Assembly (NCBI GenBank): GCA_016281915.1
Contig: JAEEJO010000072.1
Span: 1-64,000 of the forward strand
Reading direction: 5' to 3'
DNA: 64,000 bases
Source of the DNA: Clostridiales bacterium
GTDB taxonomy: Bacteria; Bacillota; Clostridia; Oscillospirales; UBA644
Below the pieces are notes generated by a model, which was not told the DNA's origin, ran no database searches, and was given only the letters and a program-made list of their open reading frames with translations. The translations under genes were made by a program, and so were the position numbers. Positions 7,681 through 17,027 of this stretch are shown piece after piece (the stretch's first letter is position 1; each line of letters opens with the position of its first letter).

Positions 7681-9303
7681 TTACTGCATGTTTTTAAGTT
7701 TTGTAACGAGATAAACGAATTCATCCCGGAAATCGTCCGTTGAAACGCTCTTGAGGTATTCCTTTACCTCGTCGTAATCAGACGTTCCTTTATACTCGGA
7801 ATCTTTTATCAGCATCGCTATCTGAGCCACGCCTGCCGCCCATTTCATATCAGGTGTCGGTTCATCTTTTACTGCCGACTTGTTTACGGGATATGAAAGA
7901 AGCGAACTTGTATCGCCGTCAGGCTCTTTATACCTAATATTTACGGTGCAGTATTCGCCTTCAAAACCTTCCTGAGAAGCGCTTGTGCCGCCGTATTTCG
8001 AATCCGGTTCATTCAGTTCGAAATCCGAGCCGACGGGAACTATTTCAAACAGCGCCGTTACCTGATGTCCCGCTCCGATCTCGCCGCCGTCCTTTGTATC
8101 GTCTGAAAAATCCTCCGCAACCATAACGCGGTTTTCATAGCCTATAAGGCGGTAACCTTTGACCATGGCAGGATTGAACTCCACCTGAATCTTCACGTCT
8201 TTTGCAGCCGTGAAAAGCGTGCCGCCTGCTTCGCTCACCAGAACCCTGCGAGCCTCATCTATACTGTCAATATAGGCGTAATTGCCGTTACCGTTATCAG
8301 CCATAGATTCAAGCTTGCTGTCTTTGTAATTTCCCATTCCGTAGCCGAGGACAGAGAGGAAAACGCCCTCGGAAGCCTTATCCTTGACAAGTCTTGTCAG
8401 TTCACCTTCGCTCGTAATACCTACGTTGAAATCACCGTCGGTAGCCATGATAACGCGGTTGTTGCCACCTGTGATAAAATGTTTTTTTGCAAGTTCGTAT
8501 GCCAGAACTATTGCTTTGTCGCCCTGGGTAGATCCGCTTGCGTAAAGACCTTCGATCGCCGCCATGATCTCCTGTTTTTCGGAGGCGCGAACGCCGTCAA
8601 GCACGACTTTCTCTCCCGATGAATACGTTACTATCGATACTATATCGTTTTCATCGAGATTTTCTACAAGAGTCATAAAAGAACGCTGAACAAGAGGAAG
8701 TTTTCCCGGAAAATCCATTGAGCCTGAAACGTCTATGAGAAAAACGAGATTTGAGCTGGGCATAGCGGCTGAGTCAAGATCTTTTGCCTGAAGTCCGATT
8801 CTCAAAAGCATCGTTTTACTGTTCCAGGGACATGCGGTTATCTCGCTGTAAACGCCGAAGGGTTCTCCCGCAGCCGGCTGAGGATAGGAATAGCGAAAAT
8901 AGTTTATCAGCTCCTCTGTGCGGACGGAATCGGGATTTACGCTTTCATTTCTGAGGACCTGTCTGCGAAGATTGGAGTATGACGCGGTATCGACGTCCGC
9001 CGCGAATGTGGAAAAGGGATTTGTTGAAACGGAAATGAATGAGTTTTCTTTGCTGTATGAATATTCTTCCGTGTAAAATTCAGGAAACAACGATTCCATA
9101 TCGTATTCCCCGGGTTCCATCATGACATAAGAAGATTCGACAGCCGCCTCCATAAGAGGCAATCCGTCCGAAATGGCATTTACGTTGTTTGTTCCGGAAT
9201 TCACCGAGTTGTATTCGACGTTTTCGTTATCTGTGCCGCATCCGGAAAGCAGCATTACGGCAATAATAGCAAGACATATGATTCTTACGGTTATTTTTTT
9301 CAT
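7681..9303 (-). CDS. YfbK-like von Willebrand factor A lipoprotein
   Basis: Exported lipoprotein (lipobox LLSGC) of 540 residues. After a low-complexity linker comes the YfbK-type N-terminal region (FSTFAADVDTASYSNLRR...ELINYFRYSYP). A vWA domain follows, with a complete MIDAS start DVSGS at about residue 186 and further metal-loop residues (SGSTQGDKAI, ATDGDFN). A C-terminal DUF3520-like domain (FNPAMVKGYRLIGYENR) completes the YfbK layout. vWA domains bind ligands through a metal ion; YfbK proteins have no established function. AAGGAG lies 9 bases before the ATG. It ends at its own hairpin. Confidence 0.88.
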   Translation of the reverse strand: MKKITVRIICLAIIAVMLLSGCGTDNENVEYNSVNSGTNNVNAISDGLPLMEAAVESSYVMMEPGEYDMESLFPEFYTEEYSYSKENSFISVSTNPFSTFAADVDTASYSNLRRQVLRNESVNPDSVRTEELINYFRYSYPQPAAGEPFGVYSEITACPWNSKTMLLRIGLQAKDLDSAAMPSSNLVFLIDVSGSMDFPGKLPLVQRSFMTLVENLDENDIVSIVTYSSGEKVVLDGVRASEKQEIMAAIEGLYASGSTQGDKAIVLAYELAKKHFITGGNNRVIMATDGDFNVGITSEGELTRLVKDKASEGVFLSVLGYGMGNYKDSKLESMADNGNGNYAYIDSIDEARRVLVSEAGGTLFTAAKDVKIQVEFNPAMVKGYRLIGYENRVMVAEDFSDDTKDGGEIGAGHQVTALFEIVPVGSDFELNEPDSKYGGTSASQEGFEGEYCTVNIRYKEPDGDTSSLLSYPVNKSAVKDEPTPDMKWAAGVAQIAMLIKDSEYKGTSDYDEVKEYLKSVSTDDFRDEFVYLVTKLKNMQ

Positions 9304-9332
9304 CGCGTTATTCTCCTTGTTTTTTGTTTTCT

Positions 9333-9344
9333 GTCATATATGAC
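9333..9344. promoter_or_regulatory. 12-bp perfect palindrome upstream of the vWA lipoprotein
   Basis: GTCATATATGAC, 29 bases before the start codon. It could be an operator, but a palindrome this short and AT-rich may also be chance. Confidence 0.25.
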
Positions 9345-9409
9345 GAGATTTCCGCCTTTTTGTTCCGCATCGGGAAAAAATGTAATTTTCGCGGAATTAT
9401 TACAGCATA

Positions 9410-9456
9410 AAAATACAGACCGTGTAATTCCCGATAAGAGATGAACACGGTCTTTG
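9410..9456 (-). terminator. Terminator of the dacF-like gene
   Basis: On the - strand, stem AGACCGTGT / ACACGGTCT (9447-9455 and 9417-9425 region) with a 21-base loop, then GTATTTTTAT. Confidence 0.7.
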
Positions 9457-9468
9457 TATTCTTTTATA

Positions 9469-10728
9469 TCATTGCCAGAGAAAATCCGTATTCCAATAGA
9501 GATAACGGTATTCTCTGTTTATTTTTTTTACCGCATGCTTCGCAACAAGATCGGCTTTGCATACAGTGCCGTCGGCGTAGAATACGATCTCGCCGAGCCT
9601 CTGCCCTTTGCGAAGCGGAGCACAAATGTCTTTTTTTACGGATATAGAAAACCGGATTTCATCCGAAGAAAGAGAATTCGGTATAAGAGCCGAAACATCC
9701 GCCGCCAGAACGAGGTCAAGAGACGACGTATCCGCAGTAGCGTCCGGAACGCGAACCGAGAAGAAAGCTTCGCCTTTTTCAGCCACTGTTTTTACCGAAT
9801 AGTTTTTATAGAAAAACGAAAAAAGTTTTTTTGTATCGTCAAATCTGTCGTTCAGTCCCCTGCTGTTTTCGGCTTTGCCGCCGAGAACAACCGAAATAAG
9901 GTTTATACCGTCTTTTGACGCCGACCCGACAAAGCATTCCCCTGCCGGATTTGTTCTTCCTGTTTTTATACCGGTGCAATATTCATAGTAATATGCGCCG
10001 GAAAAGAGCATCTCGTTTGTGTTTACAAACTTCCTGTCGTTTTCCGTGTATATTTCGTCGGCGGGCAGAGAAAACGACTTTGTTGAGACTATTGTGTTAA
10101 AAATACCGTATTTTCGGCATTCTTTTGCTATCAGGTAAAGGTCGTAAGCAGTGCAGTAATGATCCTCGCTTTGAACTCCGTTGGGATTTACAAAATGCAG
10201 ATTTTCGCATCCGAGCTCTTTTGCACGCTGATTGCAAAGCTCCGCAAAGGCTTCCACGCTGCCCCCGACAAACTCCGCAAGAACGTTCGCGGCATCGTTT
10301 GCGCTCGGCAAAAGAAGCAGATAAAGAAGTGTTTCTATATCAATTTCCTCGCCTGCCTGCAGATTTGCAGTAACGTAATCGGGCGGAACGAGATCGATCG
10401 CGCGCTGCGATACCGTTGTCTTCTGAGACAAACTGCTGTTTTCAAGCACAAGAAGCGCGGTAAGAAGCTTTGTAGTGCTTGCGGGATACATTCTTTTATG
10501 AGCGTTTTTTTCATAAAACACTTTTCCGGACTCGGGATCGGCTATATAAACCGCTCTGCATCCGGTTTCGGGTGCGGATGACAAAACGGTCTGTCCTTCG
10601 CCCGTATAATATGAACTAACGGTCGGATCATATCCGATATCGGCATCTTTTTCCGCTTTTGCTGCTGCGCCATGAGGAAAAAGCAGCGCAAAAAAGAAAA
10701 ACATTATGAAAAACAGTTTTTTCTTCAT
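9469..10728 (-). CDS. D-alanyl-D-alanine carboxypeptidase (peptidase S11, DacF/PBP5 type)
   Basis: Penicillin-binding carboxypeptidase that trims the terminal D-Ala from peptidoglycan stem peptides. It has a signal peptide (first ~23 residues, ending GAAAKA), S84-T-T-K87 as the SxxK acylation motif, the SxN motif in LPSAND, and KTG in IKTGRTNPAGE near residue 253. A C-terminal PBP5-like beta domain follows. The usual C-terminal amphipathic anchor is not obvious: the protein ends YRYLYWNTDFLWQ, which may still associate with membrane. It starts 19 bases after the stop of the GH95-like gene, so the two are probably cotranscribed. Confidence 0.92.
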   Translation of the reverse strand: MKKKLFFIMFFFFALLFPHGAAAKAEKDADIGYDPTVSSYYTGEGQTVLSSAPETGCRAVYIADPESGKVFYEKNAHKRMYPASTTKLLTALLVLENSSLSQKTTVSQRAIDLVPPDYVTANLQAGEEIDIETLLYLLLLPSANDAANVLAEFVGGSVEAFAELCNQRAKELGCENLHFVNPNGVQSEDHYCTAYDLYLIAKECRKYGIFNTIVSTKSFSLPADEIYTENDRKFVNTNEMLFSGAYYYEYCTGIKTGRTNPAGECFVGSASKDGINLISVVLGGKAENSRGLNDRFDDTKKLFSFFYKNYSVKTVAEKGEAFFSVRVPDATADTSSLDLVLAADVSALIPNSLSSDEIRFSISVKKDICAPLRKGQRLGEIVFYADGTVCKADLVAKHAVKKINREYRYLYWNTDFLWQ

Positions 10729-10747
10729 TTGAATCTTTCGACTGACA

Positions 10748-13051
10748 TTACATTTTTTTAAGCAATACGGTTTCTCCTGCGTTGAGCGAAAGTGTGATCA
10801 TATCTCCGCTATATACGTTTCCGTGTCCGTCTGTTGCCTCGTTCCACGGATTTTTAATATTTACAGTTCCGCCCTTTTCAGACGTTATGCGCGCAAAAGA
10901 GACCTCGCCGTTACCGCACTCGGCATCTACAAGAAATGCTCCTTTTGTTCTGAAAGAAGAGAATTCGGCAAAATTATGCGTATCCCAGTTAGGAAATAGA
11001 ACTATCGTATCTGTATGTCCCCAGATAATGCATTCGCCTATAACGGCGTGAAGAGAGAAGTTTTCTACCCAGATGCCCATTCTGATCATAAAATCGAGGT
11101 TTGAATCGTAGGCGTATCTGCCTCCTGTAAGCGTTGCGCGATCCGCGGCGGTCTCATTTGGAAGCATGCAGTAGCGTATATGGCGTTTGAACTTTTCAAG
11201 GTCAATAATACCGAGGCGCGCGCCTATCAAATAATAAAAGACAAGATCATTGCCGCCCTCATTATAATGATGACGCCATGAATTTTTTGCGAGCCTCAGT
11301 TCGGCTTCGTCTGCAGTCTGAGCGTCTATATCCTCGCCGGGGAAAATCTGCATCAAATTTGCAGGACAGTTATAAATCACGTTGTCAGGATCTTCATTTG
11401 CAACGCTGATATAGACGTCGCCCCATTTTGCATGTCCCACGGGATATTCGGGATATGCCGAAAGTATCTTTTTTACGGTATCGCAAAGCTCTTTTTCTTC
11501 ACTTTGCTTATCAAGTATCTCTACTGCCTCGACAAACGCTTTGAAAATAAACTTTGTGAAGGTCAGGTCGACCGCTCCGTCAAGATTAAATCTGAAATTC
11601 TCGCTCAGGCCGTATTTTTCGGGAACGATCGTCGGGAAAAGATGGTATTTATCGTCTCCGCACGGATTCGCCCCTTCCCTGGTCATATATCCTGCAAGAA
11701 ATGCCGTTGCCGCCTTAATGAGGGGGAATATGCGGCGGGAAAGCAGCTCCCTGTCCTGAGTATAGGCGTAATGCCACCAGAGGCTCTGAACCGTCCACGG
11801 GGTTTCGAATATCTCCCAGCCCCAGTCCGGAGAAGGATACGGCATTACAGTCATAGGTACGGGATATGCTGAGTGAGGGAAGCATGCGCCGTCAAGGTGA
11901 TAAAAATCGTGTGCCCATGACGAAGATACGGGCATCAGATCTTCTGCCATGCGCATATATGGCATGTGCAGCTCCTGTCTGTTTGCCGCCATAAGGCCCC
12001 AGAAGACCTGCTGGGTATTGTAATTCATATGATAGTCGCCATGCCATGCCGTGCCTATATTGCCGAACATCCAGTTTCCGAAAAGTCCGGGGCAGCGAGA
12101 GTTTTCGCTGAGAACGCAGCGAAGGAAATACGTATTGATATACCAGATATGTTCAAGGAAATAATCGGAAAGCCTTATTCCCGATTTTGACCAGTAATCC
12201 GCCCACACCTCCCGTGTTTCGTCCATTACTGCGTCAAACTTGAAACTGTCTGCTTCGCAAACCTTTTCGACGTCTGCGACATCCCCTTCGGTTATCGTAA
12301 AAACCGCTTCGCCGAAGTTTTTCCGACAGTATTCAAGTCCGCAAGGCGAAGCGTCATCGGAGATTCTGTATAGCACGGAAAACGCTCTGTCTGTTCCGGG
12401 TCTTGCAGTGCCTTCAAAACCGTTATAAGGCAGGATCTGCATAAAACCGTTATCAAGCACTTTATAATCGGGAAGACCATTGTCGGGCGTATGTGGGGCA
12501 AGCACCATGCGATAGAATATGTTTGCAGGCTTGCCGTCCTCGTCAACGGCGCTGATAAAGACAGTATCTTTCTTCATTGAAAGAACTGCTCTTACGTAAT
12601 ATTTTCTGCCGTTAAAGTCCTCCATATCAGCAGTAAAAAGCCCCGTAGAGATATCCAGAGTATGACCAAGGACTTCAAAACCTTTTCTGTCAAAGAACAG
12701 ATATGCCGCAGAAGCGGGATACGGGCGCGGATAAACGAAACGGTGGTATGAGTCTGTGACGGCAGAGACGTAATCGTTATACCATTTTGCGTTGTGAACG
12801 TCCCCCGGCGTATTCAGAATTTTATTCCATATCTCGTCAAAAGTGCCGACAGAATTCTTATGCCCCTCTTCAATGCGGATATCCCAGATATTGTTATGAC
12901 CGAAGTAAAAAACAAGTGCGTCTGGGCGCGTGCAGGCGACAACCCCGAGGTTTCCGTTGCCCATAAGCGCGCCTTCAAAGAAATCGGGAGAAGGAATATC
13001 CCGTTTTATCGAGTGTTTTTTTGCTGTTGAAAGTATCGTCTGATTATCCAT
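10748..13051 (-). CDS. GH95-like / DUF5703-like glycosidase, 767 aa
   Basis: Large cytosolic protein without a signal peptide. It opens with DIPSPDFFEGALMGNGNLGVV, the 'GNG.LG' motif shared by GH95 alpha-L-fucosidases/galactosidases and related DUF5703 proteins. The N-terminal half is beta-rich. The central and C-terminal part is an (alpha/alpha)6 barrel pattern (GNWMFGNIGTAWHGDYHMNYNTQQVFWGLMAANRQEL, WWHYAYTQDRELL, EGGNDLVFYYLIGARLG). A final beta domain ends LSLNAGETVLL. The HGDYHMNYN sequence corresponds to the region that holds catalytic residues in GH95. Substrate not inferred. Promoter at 13105-13133. Confidence 0.65.
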   Translation of the reverse strand: MDNQTILSTAKKHSIKRDIPSPDFFEGALMGNGNLGVVACTRPDALVFYFGHNNIWDIRIEEGHKNSVGTFDEIWNKILNTPGDVHNAKWYNDYVSAVTDSYHRFVYPRPYPASAAYLFFDRKGFEVLGHTLDISTGLFTADMEDFNGRKYYVRAVLSMKKDTVFISAVDEDGKPANIFYRMVLAPHTPDNGLPDYKVLDNGFMQILPYNGFEGTARPGTDRAFSVLYRISDDASPCGLEYCRKNFGEAVFTITEGDVADVEKVCEADSFKFDAVMDETREVWADYWSKSGIRLSDYFLEHIWYINTYFLRCVLSENSRCPGLFGNWMFGNIGTAWHGDYHMNYNTQQVFWGLMAANRQELHMPYMRMAEDLMPVSSSWAHDFYHLDGACFPHSAYPVPMTVMPYPSPDWGWEIFETPWTVQSLWWHYAYTQDRELLSRRIFPLIKAATAFLAGYMTREGANPCGDDKYHLFPTIVPEKYGLSENFRFNLDGAVDLTFTKFIFKAFVEAVEILDKQSEEKELCDTVKKILSAYPEYPVGHAKWGDVYISVANEDPDNVIYNCPANLMQIFPGEDIDAQTADEAELRLAKNSWRHHYNEGGNDLVFYYLIGARLGIIDLEKFKRHIRYCMLPNETAADRATLTGGRYAYDSNLDFMIRMGIWVENFSLHAVIGECIIWGHTDTIVLFPNWDTHNFAEFSSFRTKGAFLVDAECGNGEVSFARITSEKGGTVNIKNPWNEATDGHGNVYSGDMITLSLNAGETVLLKKM

Positions 13052-13104
13052 AACCGTTTCCCCGTTACCTCAGAGTATTATTCAGATGCAAATTACTTAT
13101 TTTT

Positions 13105-13133
13105 ATTCTATCACAAAAAAGTCCGTTTGTCTA
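13105..13133 (-). promoter_or_regulatory. Promoter of the GH95-like/dacF unit
   Basis: On the - strand, TAGACA (13133-13128), 17-base spacer, TAGAAT (13110-13105). Confidence 0.6.
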
Positions 13134-13144
13134 CTGTCTGAAAG

Positions 13145-13180
13145 CAAAAAATTCCCTGCGTCATTGGAATACGCAGGGAG
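13145..13180 (-). terminator. Terminator after the MFS gene
   Basis: On the - strand, perfect 9-base stem TCCCTGCGT / ACGCAGGGA (13179-13171, 13161-13153), then ATTTTTTGC. Confidence 0.85.
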
Positions 13181-13190
13181 GCTAAATATA

Positions 13191-14453
13191 TCATTTTTCC
13201 TTTTTTTCGCGAAAGACGCCGCGAGAAAAGAGCTTGCCTATGATCAGAAGGACTACCGTGCCGAGTATGGGGAAAATTGCCGACGTGATAATCCCTGTTC
13301 TCATACCGATCTGCTCGGCGGAAAGAGAAAGCGCCTTGCCCGTTTCTTCCGCCCATTCGCTTGCCGATACGCCGTCTACCGTAATACCGAGAAGCTGCGG
13401 AGCGACCGAGGCGCCGAAATCACCGCCTGCAGCAAGAAGCGCATATGCCGCAACGCCCGGTCTTGGAGAAAGCTCTTCCATAAGGATCAGTGTTCCCGGC
13501 CACAGCATTGATGTGAAGATGCCCGTAAGGACGCACGCTGCGAGGGAAAGGACCGTGAACGGAGAAAAACCTGCAATCATATAGCAGAGAGCGGAGGCGA
13601 TCATACCGAAAAAAAGGATCGGGTAAATGTTTTTTCCGTATTTTGCGTAAACCGTTCTGACAAGGCTGAGAAGGACCGCGAAAAGAGCGATTCCCACAAG
13701 GTCGCACCATGTTTTAGAGAAGCCCAGAGCTTTTTCGAGGAAGGCGGATATCCAGTTTGTCATTGAGTTTTCCGCGCAGCTGCCGAAAAAGATGCAAAGA
13801 ACGCACAGCGCAAGAGCAAGATTTTTTTTGCGTGTTTTTTCCGGAGAAAGATCCTGCTGAAGATCGATTTCGGGGAAAGGCGCAAGAAAGAAGAGAACGG
13901 AAGTAACGATAGGCAGCGCAGCCCAGAAAAGAGTGAGATACATCCAGTTTTCTCTGCCGAAAACGGTAAGGAATGCAGTTGAAATTACCACCACGGAAAC
14001 AACTCCCCAGCCGTAGAGGGAGTGAAGTCTGCTCATGTCCCTCCCGGGATCGTCAGACGGTATCGCCGCGATCGTAGGGCTGAGAAGGACCTCGGAAAGA
14101 CCCGAAGCCACTGAAAATATGACCGTTCCCACGATCATACCCGCATACGCCATTTCGGGAAAGAACATGGGGATAAGAGCATAAATAAGAAAACCGAGCG
14201 AAGTAATAAGGGGCATTATACGAACTGTCTGTCTGATATTGAAATGCTTTGAGAAAAACGTAAATATAAGATCGATAGACAGCTGTGTGACGAAATTAAC
14301 AAGGACAAGCGTGCCCAGTAGCGCATACGAAACGCCGTACATTTCGTGAAAGGTGACAAAAAGTATCGGCGGCAGACACGCTGCCGACGACATTGAAAGA
14401 TACGAGAAATAGCAGGCCCTCTTTGTAGGACTGTAATCGGTCTGTGAATTCAC
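13191..14453 (-). CDS. Major facilitator superfamily transporter
   Basis: About twelve hydrophobic segments in 420 residues with the MFS layout: six helices, a charged cytoplasmic loop (DLQQDLSPEKTRKKN), then six more. Its position between the YesL-like gene and the GH95-like gene suggests uptake of a sugar or glycoside, but the substrate is not visible. The TTG at 14459 lies only 1 base from GGAG, whereas GTG 14453 is 7 bases from it, so I take GTG 14453 (protein starts MNSQTDYSP). It follows the YesL-like gene by 42 bases, probably cotranscribed. Confidence 0.85.
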   Translation of the reverse strand: MNSQTDYSPTKRACYFSYLSMSSAACLPPILFVTFHEMYGVSYALLGTLVLVNFVTQLSIDLIFTFFSKHFNIRQTVRIMPLITSLGFLIYALIPMFFPEMAYAGMIVGTVIFSVASGLSEVLLSPTIAAIPSDDPGRDMSRLHSLYGWGVVSVVVISTAFLTVFGRENWMYLTLFWAALPIVTSVLFFLAPFPEIDLQQDLSPEKTRKKNLALALCVLCIFFGSCAENSMTNWISAFLEKALGFSKTWCDLVGIALFAVLLSLVRTVYAKYGKNIYPILFFGMIASALCYMIAGFSPFTVLSLAACVLTGIFTSMLWPGTLILMEELSPRPGVAAYALLAAGGDFGASVAPQLLGITVDGVSASEWAEETGKALSLSAEQIGMRTGIITSAIFPILGTVVLLIIGKLFSRGVFREKKEK

Positions 14454-14495
14454 TGTCAAGCTCCGGATTATTATTGCAGAATTATGCTTTATTAA

Positions 14496-15245
14496 TTATT
14501 TGATGCGCCTGTCATCGCTGAATATCTGCTCTTCCTCATCCGCCTCAGGCTTTTTCTCTTCAGGTGTTGCAACGTATTTTACAAGAAGAGGATACACCAT
14601 GAAATTATTGAAAAGACAGACAAGAGAAAAAACAAGCGTAAGTATTATCGGCACGGCAAGCAGCCCTAAAATGAAGCAGAGCGCGGCAATCGCGAGTGCA
14701 AAAAGGATCATCGCGAGATTGTGCCAGATTTTATACATGGCAAGTATCAGGCTGTTTTTTATAAGCTTTTTCAGAGGAAGGTCAAATGAGACCATCATGG
14801 GGAAGACGTAAAGATTCATGCATACAAGAAGATAGGCGACGATAAAAGTGACAACAAGCGCAAGAGGTCTAAAAAAAGACGGTATATTTACCGAAGAATC
14901 GGACCAGAACATGAACGACAAATAAATAAGCACGGCCGTCACTGCGTCGATAAGCGTTACAAGAAAGCCCTGTTTAAAGCACGTTTTGCATTTTTCGATG
15001 AAATCGGACATGAAAAAGACCGGTTTTCCCTGTGAAAAATTGCGAAGGACATACGTCAGACCGGCGGTTGCGGGTCCGATGGTGACAATCGGCGTGCAGG
15101 CAAATAAATAAACGATATTCAGTATAACGAGCTGACCGAATTTTGTCCATATAACCTTGAAAAAACGGACAAAACCGTTGTCGGGAGCAACGTCTTTCCC
15201 TACTCCGGGTCCCTCTTTGTTATAATCGTTTTTGAAAATAGCCAT
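14496..15245 (-). CDS. YesL-like DUF624 membrane protein
   Basis: Five or six membrane helices in 249 residues. The signature LFACTPIVTIGPATAGLTYVLRNFSQG matches the DUF624/YesL family. These proteins often sit in carbohydrate utilisation loci of Firmicutes next to sugar ABC systems; biochemical function is not established. The N-terminus is soluble and carries the FVRFFKVIWTKF start typical of the family. GGAGG lies 5 bases before the ATG, with a consensus promoter at 15276-15304. First gene of a unit with the MFS carrier. Confidence 0.85.
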   Translation of the reverse strand: MAIFKNDYNKEGPGVGKDVAPDNGFVRFFKVIWTKFGQLVILNIVYLFACTPIVTIGPATAGLTYVLRNFSQGKPVFFMSDFIEKCKTCFKQGFLVTLIDAVTAVLIYLSFMFWSDSSVNIPSFFRPLALVVTFIVAYLLVCMNLYVFPMMVSFDLPLKKLIKNSLILAMYKIWHNLAMILFALAIAALCFILGLLAVPIILTLVFSLVCLFNNFMVYPLLVKYVATPEEKKPEADEEEQIFSDDRRIK

Positions 15246-15275
15246 GAATTCCTCCGAGATGATTTTGGTGAATAA

Positions 15276-15304
15276 AGTATATCAAAAAGAATGAATGATG
15301 TCAA
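15276..15304 (-). promoter_or_regulatory. Sigma-A promoter of the YesL-MFS unit
   Basis: On the - strand, TTGACA (15304-15299), 17-base spacer, TATACT (15281-15276). Confidence 0.75.
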
Positions 15305-15355
15305 GATTCATGTTCGGCTTGCGCGAAAAAAAAATTTATTTATCAGATCAATCGA

Positions 15356-15387
15356 AAAAGACGTGTAAAGTTATAAAGTTTTACACA
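15356..15387 (-). terminator. Terminator overlapping the stop of the Gfo/Idh/MocA gene
   Basis: On the - strand, GTGTAAA / TTTACAC arms (15386-15380 and 15369-15363) followed by GTCTTTTTCG. The first arm includes the stop codon at 15381-15383. Confidence 0.55.
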
Positions 15388-16367
15388 TTGTCTGCGGGAA
15401 AAACAACGCCGGTCTGTTTCCGTATTTCATCCAGAAGGATCATAACGTTTCTTGACATTGCGCGGCTGTTGATTTCAGATTCCTTTTTCCCCGCTTTTAT
15501 GCATGAGATAAACTCGTCGGTCTCGTAGCACATACTGTCCTGTCTCTGATTTACCGGAACGTCTTCGACTGTTCCGTTTCTGAAACGGATACTGATTTTT
15601 TCCGGAATATTGAACTTATCAACGCATATCGTTGCATCTTCGCCCTGTATTTCGGAATGCAGATACGAGTTGCCGACTTTGGAATAATTCAGAGTGACGG
15701 TAAAAGTGTCATAAAGCAGAAGCGCCGCTCCCGCGCCGTCTACACCTCCGGGCACTGTAATGCCGAGAGCCTTCACATCTATCGGCATTCCGAAAAGATA
15801 AACGACCGGCCACAGGCAGTAAACGCCGAGGTCCATGACTGCGCCGTTTGAGAACTGAGCCTTGAACGTATTGACGTTTTCTCCGCGTTTATGTGCATCG
15901 TATCTTGACGAATACTTTGAAAAATTGATATATACGCTTCTCAGGGTTCCCGCCTTGACGATATTCTCTTTGCAGGCCGTAAATCCGGGCATAAGCAGGC
16001 TTTTGAAAGCCTCCATAAAGAAAACGCCGTTTTTATCGGCACATTTGATCATCCTGTCAAGCTCTCGAACGTTGGATGCAACGGGTTTTTCACACATAAC
16101 ATGTTTTTTCGCGTTCATGGCTGCAATTGCCTGCTCACAGTGAAAAGAATTAGGCGAAGCGATATATACGGCGTCTAGGCCGTCGTTGGAAAGCATCTTT
16201 TCAAAATCGGAATAATACTTTTCGGCTCCGTGTTTTTTTGCAAAGGCTTCAGCCTTTTCCACGCTTCTTGAATATACTGCCCGAAGACGGAATTCAGCGT
16301 TTGTTTTGCCAGCCGCGATAAATTCCTCTGTTATCCAGCTTGTGCCTACTGTTGCAAAATTGATCAT
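15381..16367 (-). CDS. Gfo/Idh/MocA family NAD(P)-dependent oxidoreductase
   Basis: 328 residues. N-terminal Rossmann domain with a shifted nucleotide loop (VGTSWITEEF, lacking the canonical GxGxxG), then IASPNSFHCEQAIAAMNAKKHVMCEKP, the conserved EKP motif whose Lys takes part in catalysis. The C-terminal alpha/beta domain has DLGVYCLWPVVYLFG, carrying the usual metal- or substrate-side Asp and Tyr. The family oxidises sugars, inositols or related polyols; the substrate is not inferable. It starts 69 bases after the HdeD-like gene with AGAGGG upstream, so it may be read from the trxB promoter. Confidence 0.9.
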   Translation of the reverse strand: MINFATVGTSWITEEFIAAGKTNAEFRLRAVYSRSVEKAEAFAKKHGAEKYYSDFEKMLSNDGLDAVYIASPNSFHCEQAIAAMNAKKHVMCEKPVASNVRELDRMIKCADKNGVFFMEAFKSLLMPGFTACKENIVKAGTLRSVYINFSKYSSRYDAHKRGENVNTFKAQFSNGAVMDLGVYCLWPVVYLFGMPIDVKALGITVPGGVDGAGAALLLYDTFTVTLNYSKVGNSYLHSEIQGEDATICVDKFNIPEKISIRFRNGTVEDVPVNQRQDSMCYETDEFISCIKAGKKESEINSRAMSRNVMILLDEIRKQTGVVFPADNV

Positions 16368-16386
16368 AAACCCTCTTTATATGTCT

Positions 16387-16418
16387 GATTTCCGAAAACC
16401 TGAAGGATCTCGGAAATC
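16387..16418. other. Perfect inverted repeat between two - strand genes
   Basis: Nine-base arms GATTTCCGA / TCGGAAATC with a 14-base loop. The T-rich stretch (TTGTTTTTATTGTTTTTTC) lies on its + strand side, so it looks like a terminator for + strand transcription, where no gene is seen. On the - strand it has no U tract and would be a hairpin in the mRNA between the HdeD-like and oxidoreductase genes. Confidence 0.5.
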
Positions 16419-16436
16419 GTTGTTTTTATTGTTTTT

Positions 16437-17015
16437 TCAGCTTTCCACAACAACTATTGATTCTTCTTTCTTTATCTGCTTGCCTGTGCGCCAGATAAAA
16501 ATGACGGTAAAGATATTTTCGAGAGAATCAATTATGAGTGTGATACCTATAAAGATGAGGAGCAGCGCACCGCTGCCAAACGGATTGATAACAAGAAGAA
16601 CGCCCAGAACCGTGCTGATAAGTGAAATAAGAAGATTTATCCACCAGCGCTTTGCGCCAACCACTCTCATTTCAAACGAAGCCTGAATTTTAATTATGCT
16701 GTCCACTATGATGAAGACGCCGACGAGCATGGAGAAAAAGACGGCTCCGTTATCGGGCTTGAGGAGAAGAATAAGCCCGAATATTGACGCGAACATGCCT
16801 ATCATAAGTCCGTTTCCTGGGGCAAAGGTTCCCGTATCGCGGGAAAAGAATATGACAAGTGAAATTATGCCGAATATCAGTGCGAGCGCGCCTATTATAT
16901 AGCAGAATAAAACAGCTACCTGCTCCGGCCAGATTATCATGCATATTCCGAGAGCGCAAAGAGCGACAGACATTGCAATATATGCGAGTTTAAGTCTTTG
17001 AAGTGTTTTATACAT
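16437..17015 (-). CDS. HdeD/DUF308 family membrane protein
   Basis: 192 residues with six hydrophobic segments arranged as three repeated hairpin pairs. Features such as IIWPEQVAVLFCYIIGALALIFGI and VLLVINPFGSGALLLIFIGITLIIDS are the 'P...a......G......G' pattern of HdeD/DUF308 proteins. E. coli HdeD is linked to acid resistance; the molecular function is unknown. It is 12 bases downstream of trxB and almost certainly in the same operon. Confidence 0.85.
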   Translation of the reverse strand: MYKTLQRLKLAYIAMSVALCALGICMIIWPEQVAVLFCYIIGALALIFGIISLVIFFSRDTGTFAPGNGLMIGMFASIFGLILLLKPDNGAVFFSMLVGVFIIVDSIIKIQASFEMRVVGAKRWWINLLISLISTVLGVLLVINPFGSGALLLIFIGITLIIDSLENIFTVIFIWRTGKQIKKEESIVVVES

Positions 17016-17027
17016 TTTTTTCTCCTT

